This document shows, in pieces, positions 1-13,900 of a DNA stretch of 64,000 nt. The position numbers were made by a program, and so were the translations under genes. The stretch's first letter is position 1; every line of letters begins with the position of its first letter. The notes under the pieces are model-generated. The model had not been told where the DNA came from and ran no database searches. It saw nothing but the letters and a program-made list of their open reading frames with translations. The stretch is from Synchiropus splendidus (lineage: Eukaryota > Chordata > Actinopteri > Syngnathiformes > Callionymidae): NCBI RefSeq assembly GCF_027744825.2, contig NC_071349.1:8030001-8094000 (forward strand). The letters run 5' to 3'.

Positions 1-1224
1 ATCATTTAAAGGTGTGATATATGACTGGAAACCATTTGTTAACCTCACACCGGTCGTACCTGACAACTGCTGATGCAGACTCATCGACTTGCACGCGCTC
101 ACAGGTCGACACGTTTCTACACTTAAGAGCGTCGTTGTTACAAACGCTGCGTTACACTGAGCAGGATTTGATTTCATTTGCGTTGACATCACTCCGCCTC
201 TGGTTCAGTACATGAAAGGTCCTCCAGAACAGGACGTCAGGCGGCCTTCTCTTCAGTGCTACACACTGATGCACGATCAGAGGTGACGTCAGACTGAGAA
301 AAGACAGCTGGCACTGAAGGCTGTGTTTCTAACAACTGTGGAGGAGCCGTACGGCGCTGAACGCAAGCGATAATTTATTCGGTTTGGTGCCAGAAACGCT
401 GTGGAGGAGAGGAAACAGCGGGGATACGAACGGAGGCCAGCTACGGCGAGCACGGACGAAGAACAGGGGCGTAGTAGGTCAAAGAAAGACAAAATGAAGA
501 CATAAATCTGAGACAGATTTAGAGCCAGAGTGACAGGAAGCGTGAGACAGGTCGAGTGTTCGAGAGCTGAGCGACACTTTACTCACTATTTAAACCTTGC
601 GACTGGCTGACTCAGCGTTATGAAGCCTCAGTCAGCAGGTCTCTACATTATAGAGCGCCACTTAGTGGCCTCTGAAACTAAGGACAGTGTTTCATGATGC
701 CTCATCGGCCCGACACTAACTTGTCGCAGTAATCGAGGGGCCATTTTAAACGGTGGTTTTACAAGCCACTAAAGTCTGAAGCAGAGTGTTTTAATATTCT
801 GGCTGACAGATGAAAGGAAACAGTGAGGAATGTTAGGAGTGAAGATGAACTCCAATCCCATTATTTTGAGGCTCTTTTGCTATTCCTCTCACAGGCGCTT
901 GACACTAGACTGGAGACGGCGGCAGGCGACGTCCCCAGGGGCATATTAGTCAATTCTGTTAACACGCTCTGCTGTGCTGGGCTCCAGATTAGTTTTTAAT
1001 TATATTAAAAAGTGCAGAGTGTCAGCAGCCAGCAGATATAATAGCACCTGCAACACTGGCCCCCTCAGGGAAGAGGTCGACATAACAAGGAAACTCTCCA
1101 GCGAGGAACAGCAAATACACAGAAGACACTTCAATCGCGAAACAGCTCAGGAGAAAAGACCGAAAATGTGAACCAGAACTGGGGACTGCTGGCTGGATTC
1201 CAGCCTGGACGATGATGCAAACGC
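1..1224. other. Flank downstream of nrdc; no gene recognised
   Basis: Short open frames occur on both strands, but none resembles a known protein and none shows exon borders. The stretch contains the half-MITE at about 590-697 and an alternative AATAAA at 379-374 (minus). Confidence 0.5.
587..697 (-). mobile_element. Half of a short palindromic MITE
   Basis: Read on the minus strand from 697, the sequence begins tgaaacactgtccttagttt, then cagaggccactaagtggc and a spacer. This matches the left arm of the element at 31034-31180, including the spacer (ataatgtagagacc against aaaatgtttggact). The second arm is missing, so this copy is truncated at its low-coordinate side. Confidence 0.55.
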
Positions 1225-1772
1225 CTGTTTTTGGTCGTAATCGTTTATTCTCTAGTTGATTCACACAGAAGCAGCTTTGAGTCCAGCACGGTGACTCACA
1301 CGTCGCGCGTCACGGATGCCACTCTCGGATGGCATTGAACGTTCTTGTGTCAGCAGCAGCTCAGCAGAGAAAACATGAGAGGAGAGATGTGCGTCGACAG
1401 TCGCATGATTTCATCTTAAAAATTTTAAAACACTGTCAAGATAATAGCGGAGAACTGAGTCAAACCTGGAGTCACCAAGATGCCAACAGAGGTCCTGACT
1501 GCAGCTCCAGGCTTCTCAGCCACGTGTCCAGGTGATGCCAGTTGAACAGAGAGCAAAGGTTTTGAGCGAAAAAGAAACAGAATGTGGACACGGCCTTTGA
1601 TGTCTTCATGTAACTTGACGGTGTTGGAGACAGTAATTATGAGGCTAAAAGGAAACCATTATCATTCCCAGCAGCTTCAACCTTCCTTTACCTCTGTCCT
1701 TGAAGTGGCAGCAGTGTTAATAAAGCACCCGAATGTAGCTCAGTGGGGGGCGACGTCGATGCCGCCGTCTCT
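1225..1772 (-). other. nrdc: nrdc 3' UTR (probable)
   Basis: Non-coding sequence after the nrdc stop. The first good AATAAA on the minus strand is at 1249-1244, about 525 nt past the stop, so the transcript probably ends near 1225. A second AATAAA at 379-374 could give a longer UTR. The boundary is inferred; no transcript evidence is available here. Confidence 0.5.
1244..1249 (-). terminator. Candidate polyadenylation signal AATAAA for nrdc
   Basis: TTTATT on the plus strand reads AATAAA on the minus strand and is the nearest canonical signal downstream of the nrdc stop. Confidence 0.45.
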
Positions 1773-1979
1773 TTATAGTATCTTGTGGTACGGGAAGAGC
1801 GGCAGGTCTTTGATGAAGGCGGCGATGTCCGTGATGGAGGCGGCGTCCGGCAGCTTGGAGGAGGCTGGCAGGAAGGTGAGTTTGGAAACCTCTCCGTACG
1901 AGGAGCCACTCAGCTCCTCCAGCTCGCCTTTGTCTGAGGCAGTGTCCTCGTCATTCTCTTCACGACCGAAGCCCACCAC
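1773..1979 (-). CDS. nrdc: nrdc coding exon 31, C-terminus and stop (residues 1010-1077)
   Basis: Acceptor TGGCAG, then VVGFGREENDEDTASDKGE, a variable acidic linker, and the C-terminal SITDIAAFIKDLPLFPYHKI. Stop codon TAA is at 1775-1773. The linker differs from mammals in length, but the end is colinear with mammalian ITDIRAFTTTLNLLPYHKI. Confidence 0.96.
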   Translation of the reverse strand: MVGFGREENDEDTASDKGELEELSGSSYGEVSKLTFLPASSKLPDAASITDIAAFIKDLPLFPYHKIL

Positions 1980-4900
1980 CTGCCAGACAAACAGACGGGC
2001 TGGGGTCAAACTCTGGAGCAAGACAAGATATCGGGGCGCCATCCGTCGCAGTTAGGCAGCCGCCACGTTACAGGCAGTAGGTTTTGAGAGCAATATATCA
2101 TTACATTCGATGAGCGCTCAAATGCATATCAAAGGGGACACAACGATTTTTTTCAACTAGCCAAAGGGCCATTTTTGCTTTTATAAATGAGAAACCTTCA
2201 TCACAGCTAGCGTGTCCGGCTAATTAAAGCTCATGGGTGTTGTGCAGTTGGAGGAGAATAAATTCACATTTTTCACTCCATTTTTTTGAATCTTTGATTT
2301 TCACCATCCAGCTGTCTTTTGACAGCAAACTAGGCAGACATCATTGTTGTGCATCTGTCAATTGGGTTTTTGACTGGTTAATCATAGTTTCATTGGGAGA
2401 AAGACAAAAAAAAAACTCAAAAAATATTTTTAGCTTCATAACATGGTATGGGACCTAAATGTATATTAATAAGCAATCCAAGAGGACAAATCTAAACTTG
2501 AAACTCTTCCATGTATACACAACAACAAACTCTCACTCTGGAACTTTTTGTTTTTTTTTCTGCCATTGATCACGTTTTTAGCTCGTCTCAGCAGGACTGG
2601 GCAGCCAGGTGGTCTCTCTCACTGACAGTCCCACCATGGTTTTGAGAGAGCCTCAAGCTAAAACAACACTGCCAAACTAGTTTTCTGACTAAAATATTTT
2701 TTTTGACTGAATTTTAAATGAAATAATGCAAATCAGCGCGGCAACATACTCTTCTCTCGCTTAACTCACCCCTACTTGGTAAACTCTTAGCTGAAACTGT
2801 GTGCCCCTCTTTTCTACTCTTAAGAACTGTTTGCACTCAGTAGGCTGCATAACTCTAGAACTGTGAGGTGGGCTACACTTGAATCTGCTCTGTGTTTGGA
2901 TGGCCCTAGAGCATAAGTCCTGGGGAGAACCGTAACGGCAGCTGTGTGAACACAGAGCCCTGGTTCTCTACTTTCAGAGAGAGTATGGATAAGGATAGTC
3001 TATACAGGGTGAGCCTTGGAGCAGTTACAGTCATTGTCAATGTTGAATCATGTCGGCAGCACATGACCATCAGTGAGGGGTGAGAGAATGACAGTTCTGA
3101 GGCCAGATGTGGCCAGCGAGAGACTCACTCTCTCCTTCATTGATGGACTAAACACAAGGGGAGTGACACTTGAGAACATGTTTCACTGATGCCACCAACG
3201 CTGGAAACAAAAAGGTAATTATGCAAAGCAACACAAGACACCAGCGTTACTTACATGCACGCTGAGTTTCCTGCAGCTCTGTCCCCGATGCTCCTCGTAC
3301 CATGTGACCAGGTCGGACCGGGTCATCCCCTTCAGAGCATCAATCTGCACACACAAACTTTCTGTTTGAATAGAGTGCTCAAGTGTGAACTTGTGTGTGT
3401 GATCTCACCTCTCTGCTGAGCCTGTCGAACACATACTGTTGTGTCAACACCTCGGCCCAGTTCCGGTCCACTTCCTCTCCGAGGTGCGTATCCTCACACT
3501 CCTTCAGCTTCACTAAAGCTGTCACCTGAACCACAGACACCGCAGAGCTGTTAACAACATGCGATGTGACGGAGGGAGACGCGCACGCACCTGAGTGTTG
3601 AACGCCTCGTCAGACAGCTTACTCAACATCTTCCCGAACGACAGCAAGAACTCCTCGATCTTCAACTCCACCACCTCGGTACTGCCACAGAAAGGCACCA
3701 CAGGTCAGAGACTGAAGGGTGGAGGGAAGCTTCATCTATCACAGCGAACGTTGGTGTGAACCGAAGGCTCGGGGTGAGTTGGACACTCACTTAAACTTGG
3801 TGGCCTGAGTTTCCACGGTGACAGAGAAGCCCAGGATACCTGAGGTGTTTCGACAGGTGGGGTAGACATGGTACCTGCGGGGGGCAACAAAAGCCCTCAA
3901 TCTCAAAACACAGACTACAACACAGTAGTGCAAAATGATTTTCAACATAAAAACCAAGCATCCACTCTCCACTTCAGAAAAGAGTTGATCAACTTAAATG
4001 GTTTAACAGCTTATGAGCAGAGATTCTTTAACAAAACCAATCCAAGTGTTTGTTGGCGTCAACATCAAAGCCCAGTTCAGTCAAACCGAGGTGTTCCTAC
4101 ATAGCACTGAAAATGATACTACACCCAAATAGTAAACCAAGTTATCTGAGCGTCAGGAAGACCAATGACTTTCGGTTAAAAACACAGTTAAAGAGTCTCT
4201 CACAGTCTCATGATCACAGCTTGTTCTCGCTGACCTCCTGAGAGCAGCTCATTACTGAGGTCTGCCACCCAGAAGAACACACTGAGTTGAGGCCAACAAA
4301 CCTAGGATGGAGTCGAGACAGAGAACAGGTCCAAGAATTATGGGTTCTGGGACAGACTCAAGACTGAGACCAAGGAGGAAGGTGAGACTAAGACACCCAG
4401 ACTCACCTGGACATCTCCTGTATTAGATTAGGAGGGTGATCAAGAACTCCATTTTCTTATCTACATATTTTTGTAACTCTCACATACCTACAAAGCTGCT
4501 TCAAATCAACATTATTGCCCTACATGTGTTTCTATCTGTTTAATTCCTGTTAAATCCATTCCAATGCAATGAGCTCAACCGGACAGCAGGTGGCAGTAGC
4601 GTCACAGAGCTCCTTGAACACACCCAGAGATGTGAAGAAGAGGCAGGCCTCTCGGATGACTCAGAAAACCTTCAACACCATAGTAAAGTTGAAAACAGAG
4701 CCCAACTCTTCAGATGATTTTTTTATTGCAAACGGACCCACAGAACATCACAGACACTGAAGTGATGCGTACAACTCAGTCAAGTGTCACTTTACCGTTT
4801 ATAGAAAGTGCCGCTCAACTGCCAGCCACATGCTAAAGATAATTGTACATCAGTCCTTGGTGAGTTTTTTTTCATGTCTGTGAAACTGGCTGCTGTGAAA

Positions 4901-7900
4901 TGTTGGCTTCGTAAGAAGAGTTCAGTGGAACTTGGCTGCACCCCTCAAGACAAACATAATCCTCTCAGCTTTGTAGCAGGTTTTTAAGGGGAGACAAACG
5001 TGCGTTTCAGGAAGAAAAAGATGCAGTAGAGAAGTACTATTTTTCTAATCAAATCCCTCTAACAAATATTCACTCAGTCTAACCTACGCCAAGGTGACGC
5101 TTGCTCTCGCTAACACTGCAGATAAGTGGCATAGATAAGCACATATTAGTACTTTAATAACACGACAGATGGCTGCCTCACCTGTGATACCTTTGTCTGC
5201 ACTCTTCACAAGAAGCTATTTTGTGTTTTTAAGTAGCTGATAATCCATCAAACATTGGTGAAATAAAGCATGAAATATAAAGTTGTGTTGAGTTAAAGGA
5301 AGTTTTTGATTAAATCTTTCCCCCTCTTCTGAACGGAAGTGTATTTCAAGTCATAATAATTGGACTTTTTTTTTACCTTAATGTCAAAACCCCAAACCAT
5401 CAATGGGAAATATAATTAGAAAAACAAACCCCAGAGTCTCTTTGGTCCGGAGGAAGTCAAAGCAGGGCTCCTCCATGTGCATCTGGAAGATAACAGCAGC
5501 GTCAAAATGGACGGATGACCAGAGGGACCGACAGAATAAATGGAGACATTAGTGAGAAAAAGTAATTATTACTCACCACCAACAGTTCTACTAGTGCGTG
5601 CTCCCTCAAGGACTTGGGGCCAGACTGGGTTGAAAAAAAGAAATGGAATGTAGTGAAGGACTCGGAAACTACTTTTGTAGCGCAGCTTCAATCAAAAGGT
5701 CAAACCTGAACATCCCTCAAGCTCCAGCTCAAATATCAGTGTGTCATGAGTGGCAAGCAAAACCACCAGGACCTCGGACTAGAAAGAAGCATCTTTATTT
5801 AGATATAATGAGCATTTGGAGACGCCCCCACTCTGCAACCTTCACCCCTAATGTCTTCTGAACAGTCCGTTTGAGACAAAAAGTTTACACCTAATTAATT
5901 CCCTGATGACAAATTCGGCTCAAGGACAACATGAAATAGAAGAAGTGTGAAGTGTGTGAAGTGTGTGTGTCTGACAAAAGAGTTTGCATCTATAAAACTT
6001 ATTAATTTTTCTGACTCTTAAATCGGGTTGTAAGAAGTCGGAGGAACGTCCAAAAACCAACCATGAACCCAGCTAGGATTTGAGGATTTATCATCAAATT
6101 ATCTATTTTTAATTCTAAAAATAAGATACAGACAAATGTGAGCATGACACAGAGGCTTTTAGCTGGCAGGGCGTCCTGAGGACTGACCATTGGTGCCTGT
6201 ATAATGCCCTACTCGTAGTGTCATCACACTAGTTTCCATGAAAAGAGTGTTTTTGCCCGATAATTTCGCAGAACATGATCGCAATTCTGCATTTTTCCAC
6301 ACTTTTGCAGCCATAGCTTGGCTGCCATGTTTGTTTACCAGCGTCATCTTGCAGTGATCCACATCTCGCGAGTCTCCACACTCGCGACATGGAAGCGCGC
6401 TGTGATTGATGGGATCTCTGACGCCGATGACAGGAGGAAACCACAGATAACAATCATTTAGGAAACTAACTCAGTATTTTGGCTTTTTTTTGTTTTTTAG
6501 GCACGAAGCTTGCTCCCTCCGCTTCCCAGTGCTGTGCACCGAGCTGCACTGTGGAGCGATGCAGTTCGCTGCAGGGCACATAGCAAAATAGCTTAACAGG
6601 GTTAAAAATTCACATGGTTCTATTTATTTGAATCAAGCGGCAAGCCGTCAGATATACTTTGTTTGAATGAACGAATGTTTAAATGTGTGCAAGTTTAGAA
6701 AACAGATACACAGCTGATACAACTGTTGCTTATCTTGCATAAATATATATCAAAAATATGAACAAAACTGTAGATATATGCTCAGCTCAGCTGAGTAAAA
6801 CAGCTGCCCAGGAGACCCCAACATCTGAAAGTGTTATTGTGGCAACAGCTACTGGGTTCTTCTCTGCCATTATTTGACTCACTTTGTTTTTATAAAATGT
6901 TATTTTTGTACAAATCGATGTTTACAGCTTGTTTTTTTAGAAAGCAAATTGTAAAGTCAGTCGTTGACATGGCGTGTCTGGAAGGGAATGGGGCAGAGTT
7001 ATGGGGTGGGGGCGTGGCTTTGAACGTTCCATTTCAAAATCCCAGCTAAAGCCTGATGGCACGGAGAGCATGCAAATATGATGTTGGGTGCACGTATGTC
7101 ATTAACTCGCTCTGGTGCCTGATGCACTCAATACAGTGGTGCTGCCACTCAGGTCAGGAATGGTCTCAGGGTCACTGCAGCCAAGTCTCCTACCTGGTAA
7201 TACACCGTGACCTCGGAGTTGGCATCGCCTTTATTGAGTGACTTGACTTTACAGATGTGGTGCTGCAGCGGGAGCTCCACCACCCTGAACATGACTGGCA
7301 CCTTCTCTGGCAGCACCGAGAAGAGCAACTTGCTGCAACAAACAAGGACACGAAAAGAGAAGAACGATTAAGAGATTAAAAGTGAGGGAATTGAGGGAGA
7401 TCAAGAGAAGAGGGTGAAAGGTGATTGTAGGATTTAAATAGTGGCGCTGATGATTCACAGCAGGTAACAGATGCTGGTGATTAGATCGTGCGGAGTTCTC
7501 ATCAGCCAGAGTATTCATCGCCGACTTACTCCATGACATACTGCAGAAGAGCGGCTGACTCCTGAGGACCGAACACAATGGAGGAAAATTAGCTCAGCAA
7601 ATTAGAAAAACAATGTCACGCAAGAACAGCAACTTCTCCACTGTGTCTCTGCGTCCACTCACAGAGCTGGTAAAGTTTCCCTGCACCAGTCCCTCGGCGT
7701 ACAGCTCTGCCCTGAAGCAGCGGCTGAACTCCATCAGGTCATCACGAGTCAGGCCCGCCGACAGAGCCTGGTACTTCTCCACCATGGACCAGCGCGAGTG
7801 CTCCAGGATCAGCAAACGCACGTCCCTGAGAAAACACAGACGGCCTGATGTTAACCGGCCCGCCACTAGAAGGCACTATGCACTCACAAGTGCAGTCATG

Positions 7901-10900
7901 ACATCATCACATTAGAAAGAGAAAGGCCATCACTGACTTGCTGAGCTTCTCGGGTTTAATGAGGATGTTGAAGTAGGTTTTCTTCAGCTGCTCGGCGAAC
8001 ATGCTGAAGACGTCAGCAGAGGCGGAGAAGTCGGCCAGGTGATCGATGATGAGGTGGAAGAGCAGCTGAGAGACAAGAGCAGAAAATCAGTGTGGTCACA
8101 TGATCGGGTGAGGCCATTCAAAGGCTGGCCCGTGGGCCTCTTTCATGCAGAGAGAAGAGCTTGATGGCCCTCAAAGACTGAACCCAACCATTAACTTAGA
8201 GGTCACCATTAACTTTAGTTTCATTTCAAAATACTCATGCACCACAATCACAGCTGCTCACCCAAGACGGATTCACAAAGAGATCTTTCATTACATTCTT
8301 TTCACCCGTTTAATTATCACTCTCAAATGTGAAAATGACTGTCCTTATTAAATAAATACTGGCTGCAGTGATTTCAGAGAGAACTAAAGATGTATTTAAA
8401 AGGAAAGAGTAGCACTCATGGTCCACGTTCTGCTGTTGCTTTCAAGGTCATGGATCTCAACTTAGTTTCGTTGGAAATCTGTCAGTAAAGTGAAGTCATG
8501 TGAATCACGTCGGTCAATTTCACTGGCGAAAACTGGGTGAGGTCTACACCAATAACTCATTCGCCTTGCTGCAGTGACACCCATCCATTTTCAAAATGAG
8601 AAGACCACTCATTTATTTTTGGGATCCCTGGCGCTGACAAGCTGAGCTCTCAAGAAATATTTTTTCTCCAGCAAAGTCAGGGTTTTGACTGAAGATATTT
8701 TTGACATCAAATATCAACGTTCACTTTAACACTGAACACTAACAGCTAACAAGACTCGCACCATGCTGACATGCTCTTCGTTTGACACTTCCTTACAATA
8801 GTTTAAAGGGCCTCCACAGAGTCAGCACTTCCAGAGGAAGCCTTCATCTCCAGCCACTATCATCATATGTATTATTTTACGCGGCTTTGTTATTACTCCA
8901 TTTGCTCCGTATTTAGTTGTCGAAAAGATGTGCTTTGCAACCAGCAGCTAAAGGATGAGGATGATGTTGAGCTTTAGCCAACTGAATAATTTGAGCGTAT
9001 TTTGGCTCAAATCTTGACTGCAGGGATGAAAGCTAAAAATGTGAGTTAAATGGGTGGGCTGTTTAGACAAGAGCGCATTTGTTGGGAGAATTTACTCAAC
9101 AAATGACTCGATAAAAGTCGGTTCAAGTGGCCAAACTATATCATTGTGAGCTCATCGTCAATATTTTAATAACCATCGATCCAGCCATTAGCGGAAACTA
9201 AACAAGTCCCCACTTCTATAAAACAGCATCAAGTGTTCCTGCAGGGCTTTTTTGTTTATTGGTGCATAAAACCGGCCGTTTTTATTTTCCGTTTAAATCG
9301 ACTTGGCCTAATCACATTTTTAATCTTTCTCTCATTGGGCTCATTAAACAAAAACTGGGGAGAATTGGAATGACAACTAAGGCACCCAGAAATGTGGCGC
9401 CACAAAAGAGATCTGGACCGGAGCCAGCGGATCTCGCGTGCGGAAATGTGAGTGATGGGCTTGCCGCAGGGTTGACTGCAGCCGGCGGCGGTGGCAGGAG
9501 CGGAGGGAGACCAGCGAGATGAAAGTTGCCATAAGAAGTTGCTAACAATGAGATTTAACAAATCCTAATGAGTGAAGATGACAATTAGCAGTAGCATTAC
9601 GCTCCTCTAGGGTCCAGGAGGAAATTAAGACCACTAATGAAACGGAGCATTAAACTGAAGGAAAGGAATTTAAATATCTCCCTTACATCGACTGCTGCTT
9701 CCTCATCGACCAGTTTCAGGCAATTACTGAGTCGGTCTGCCTTGGTTTCTTCTTTAAAGCTCCATCACCTCCTTCCTTTTCAACTGGTGCATCCACTCCA
9801 TTCTGCCGTCATTTATTTGGGGAAGCAATGATTTTCCTGTGTTATCTCTTATCATACAGGATTCTTCAGAGAGGAGAGCTGGGCACAGCAACACCACTTA
9901 TCGACCAGGTCCGTCCACTCTTAATCTCTGGTGAATCTATCTTTATGATATTGATGTTGCAGATTTAGCTACAGCCGCTTGCTGCGTGCGGATGCGGACG
10001 TGAGGAATTGGAAAACCCTTTTGGGTTCTGATAAAGCTCTGCCAAGTGGGTGGGGGGGAGTGGCGGGGCTCACTGGTGAGGAACAAATTGAGTGCACCGT
10101 CAATAATGCTTAACTGATAAGAGATGTGTTGAACACAAACACCCCCTCCCCGTGTTGTTACTTTTGTCGGTGCAGAGGCAATATATCCGGGTGACGACAA
10201 CCAGCAGCACTGGGATTCGTTCTGGACTAACAATTTGAATTTGCAGATGTGCATTCAATCAATAGTTCCCAGACACTGTAATCTTCGGCACAGTTTCCAA
10301 TCACCGACCCAGACTGCTTTATAGGGTCTCATTTGTCCGTGACTCTCTTTTCAAATCGCTTCTTCACAAGTGCATTAGCCAGAATAGGAGTGTAGAAAAA
10401 AGACCTCACGAGCAACATCAACATGCGAGACGTTCCTCTGGAAAGAGACGCTTGAGGAGATAAATGGCAGATTGACACATTGCAGAACATTTGACTGAGA
10501 ACACCACGGAGAGATTTGAAGAGACGGAGCGGGAGGATGTGAGATCAAGGTGTCCAGACGCTCCAAAAATTTCACACTCAAAATATGCTTTCAAGTGTCA
10601 ACACACAAAGGTCAACGCTGCACTTCACACAGCCTGCAAATGAGAATCCAGATGAGGATCAATGCTCATGACGAGTGAAGGATGCGCACACCAGGATGAG
10701 GAGTGGGCCGCGATTGAATTACTGAGTGAAGAATCCCAGAGGAATTAAAGGGGGCTCTCAACAGCAGTCCTATAAAGGATATTCGGTTTGTTTGCAGTCC
10801 TTCAGCACTAAGGTTTAATTGCTACTCGAAATCTTGTGAATTTCGCACGTCACAACTCCAGGAAGTCCATTTATGGCAACATGCGAACGGGTGCTGAGTG

Positions 10901-13900
10901 GTAGCCCCGCCCACCCTATTCAATACGAGCTGTTCTGCAGTGAGGAGAGTCTGACATTTGTACTTTCAAATATGCAGTTTAAAACAAAGATACTCTGAAG
11001 CTGACACATGGCCCCTGAGCAGAGCAGGTGTGGTCAGAGGAGGCTTCCAAAGAAGAATAAGAATATGTAAATATATTCACTTGACCGATGTACACAGCAT
11101 CTCCATGCTCACCAAGTGTGCTCATTTATTGTATTGATTTAGACTCCATATCTGACTCCTTAAAACACAGCAAAAAGTAATATTGTTCATGTGCGTAGTG
11201 CGGCATATCAAAGAAACAATGATGGCACCAGGGGTCTCTTTTTAGCTTTCTCTATTTTACAATCAGAAATCCATCATCAAACAATTACAGCTTTTCAACC
11301 TAACTTTCACTTGGTGTCCAGCAAAGGTCACCTAAAATTCAAAGTCATCTGGGCAGCCATCTTGCTTTTGACTGACCACTGGGGTATCACTGTCTTTCAT
11401 GAGACACTCGAGTCCGCTGTAGAGATTGGTGCTTTGACATTAACAAGAGCTGTCGACTGTGATGGACTCGACACAAGAGTGGATTTTTGTTCAACCTGAG
11501 ATTTTACTTTAAAGTTTCAACCATTTGGACAAGCGCAACAACAACTGAGTTATTACTCAGTGGGTAAAACTGGATTGAAGCCAAAGACAAACACCACAAG
11601 GGCCTGTCCTTTGCTCGAGACATGATTTTTCAGGGCTACATCAGCAGGTACTTTTTACTCACAGGTAGTTTGTGGTTGAACCCTTTGACTTTGATGACCA
11701 GGCCGTGCTCCCCAGCCACCAGCTTGTACTCCAGCTGGGCCAGTTCTGCCTCATACGCCGGCTCTGCCAAGTTGTGGCCCAGGATGTTCACCAGCAGGTC
11801 AAACAGAACCACGCTGCAGGGCAGAAACACAAGATGGGATTTGAGAGAAAAGAGGCAGATTGGAAAGATCAATGGGGAAGGCATTGTGGTAAAACACAAG
11901 AGAGATGAGCGAGCCAGATGGTTTCCACAACACCAGAGGAAGGCAAGTGGACGTGACACATGAAAGCATGATGGAGGAAATGGAGTATTGAATTAATAAA
12001 TAAATATCAATAAATTATACTTGAAAACAATTTTTTACAAAGTCAATCGGCAACTGAACATGCAGATCCTCAATTAGGACATCTACCATCTGAACTCAAG
12101 CAGGAGCTGAACCCACAACCTTCTTGGACTGGGGCTGTAGGCTATCTAAACAGCGTTTACTGTAAATGTAGTGAGGATATACTTACTTCTTGGCAGAAAG
12201 CTGGATCACAGGAGAGATGATGTGGAACCTGATGTGGGCTGCAGGAGAACCAGAATGATGAGCAACGTCACGTCAAAGGATCACTGCTAAAACACCGGCA
12301 CGTCACCTTTTGGTGTTTTGAACTTGTTGTCCTTCCTGTACCACAGACAGCCTCTCTCGCTGTCCATGATCCGGACAGGATAGTCTGTGTCAGTGCCATC
12401 AGAGGCCTTCAGGGTGAAGTCAGTGGCTGAAAACAAAGCACATGAACAATGAAATATTGTGTCACTTTGGCAAATGAATAATGTGCACCTTTGAACAACA
12501 CGTCAACAGCAGAGAAGCCCTACACACAACACTCCTTTAGAGAAGAAAAGCAAGCGGGCCACTGCAGACACTTGGACAAGTCGCATCCAGACCAGAGGTG
12601 TATTTTCTAGGATTTAAAAATGGACACAGTGTGTGTGCACAGTGTTGCCGCTTGAGAAATAAATGTGACATGAAATGCAGGCACTGTGGATTAAGTGGAT
12701 TTAAATGGCTACAATAACATAAGATTTAATTCAAAACAAATTCCTTCTGATCTATATTAAGCGCCAACCTGAATGAATTATTCCTCAGAAAACACTTCCT
12801 TTGTCTGTCCCCCACATAATTCCCTGCAGAGGGAGTCGAACTGAAGTGTCCTTGAGGACCAATATTGTGGGTACACCACAACCACCAGCCCACCGGCGTG
12901 ACAAGAATGCTCAGCACAGGTCCAGGCAGAGAATGACCCCATTTCTCGGGGAGATTTCCCCAAATCTGCCAGCAGAGTGAAACTATAGTCTGCAGCCTGA
13001 GCGAGAACATGACCCTGAAGTTCTCCTTCACGAGGTCCACGAGTTCTACTGTGACTGACATGATATGTGAGTGCCTCTGTGCCACCTTCTGTGAGCGGAA
13101 CTGTAACTTCTATCCACCGTGTCAAAGTGATCTACTGTGAGTACCACTATGATTTCAACGGTGTCTGCAACTGCTAGTGTCACTTTGAATTCTAGTATAA
13201 ATTTGAGCTTCCTGCTTTGAATATCAAGGTCTTTCAACAGCAAGTGATCTTCATTGCGCTACACTCCCGCAGGTGTCACTGGGATTTCAACAGTCTGCAA
13301 GTGTCGCTGTGATTTCTGCAGCGATTTCCACTGAGAACTTCTTCATCCATGCATGTCGACGTCTGCAACAATGGCCTCAGTTGGTGTCAACGCTCCGACA
13401 ACACTAAACATACACACTGACTAGTGTTCACTAACAAGACTTGTCTATTGTAATGGGACTCATTCTTCTTGCACAGCTAGATGAGAAGCACCATTTTTTT
13501 GGCATTTTCGGGTGTGTCCTCAGAGGACGTGACCTTGAGGGTTAAACAGTGAGTAAGTTCATCTCAAGTAAAGAGAGAGTGACTCAAAGATATTATGTAT
13601 TCACTAATTCATTAGTGTAGAAGTGTAGCTGTGAAGCTGGTACATTTGAGTATTCTATTTGGGACTACACTTCAGTTCAACAGTTTTGGGGCGGTGATAC
13701 TAATATTTTGAGTTGATGGTAGGGCAAAGCCGACCCAGTGGATCAAGTTTTATATTTTTTCGGAGACAGGACCCAATTTCTAAATACGCCTGGGATGGTG
13801 GTGTCGCTGCCGGGAGGATTGCACACTGGAAACATTTGAGGATGCAGCACTGAAGACTGGACTAATGCAGTGATCCAAAACATACACCATGAATCTGCGC

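Noticed and set aside
11622..11963. Plus-strand ORFs opposite nrdc exon 20
   Set aside because: Antisense shadow of a strongly conserved nardilysin exon.
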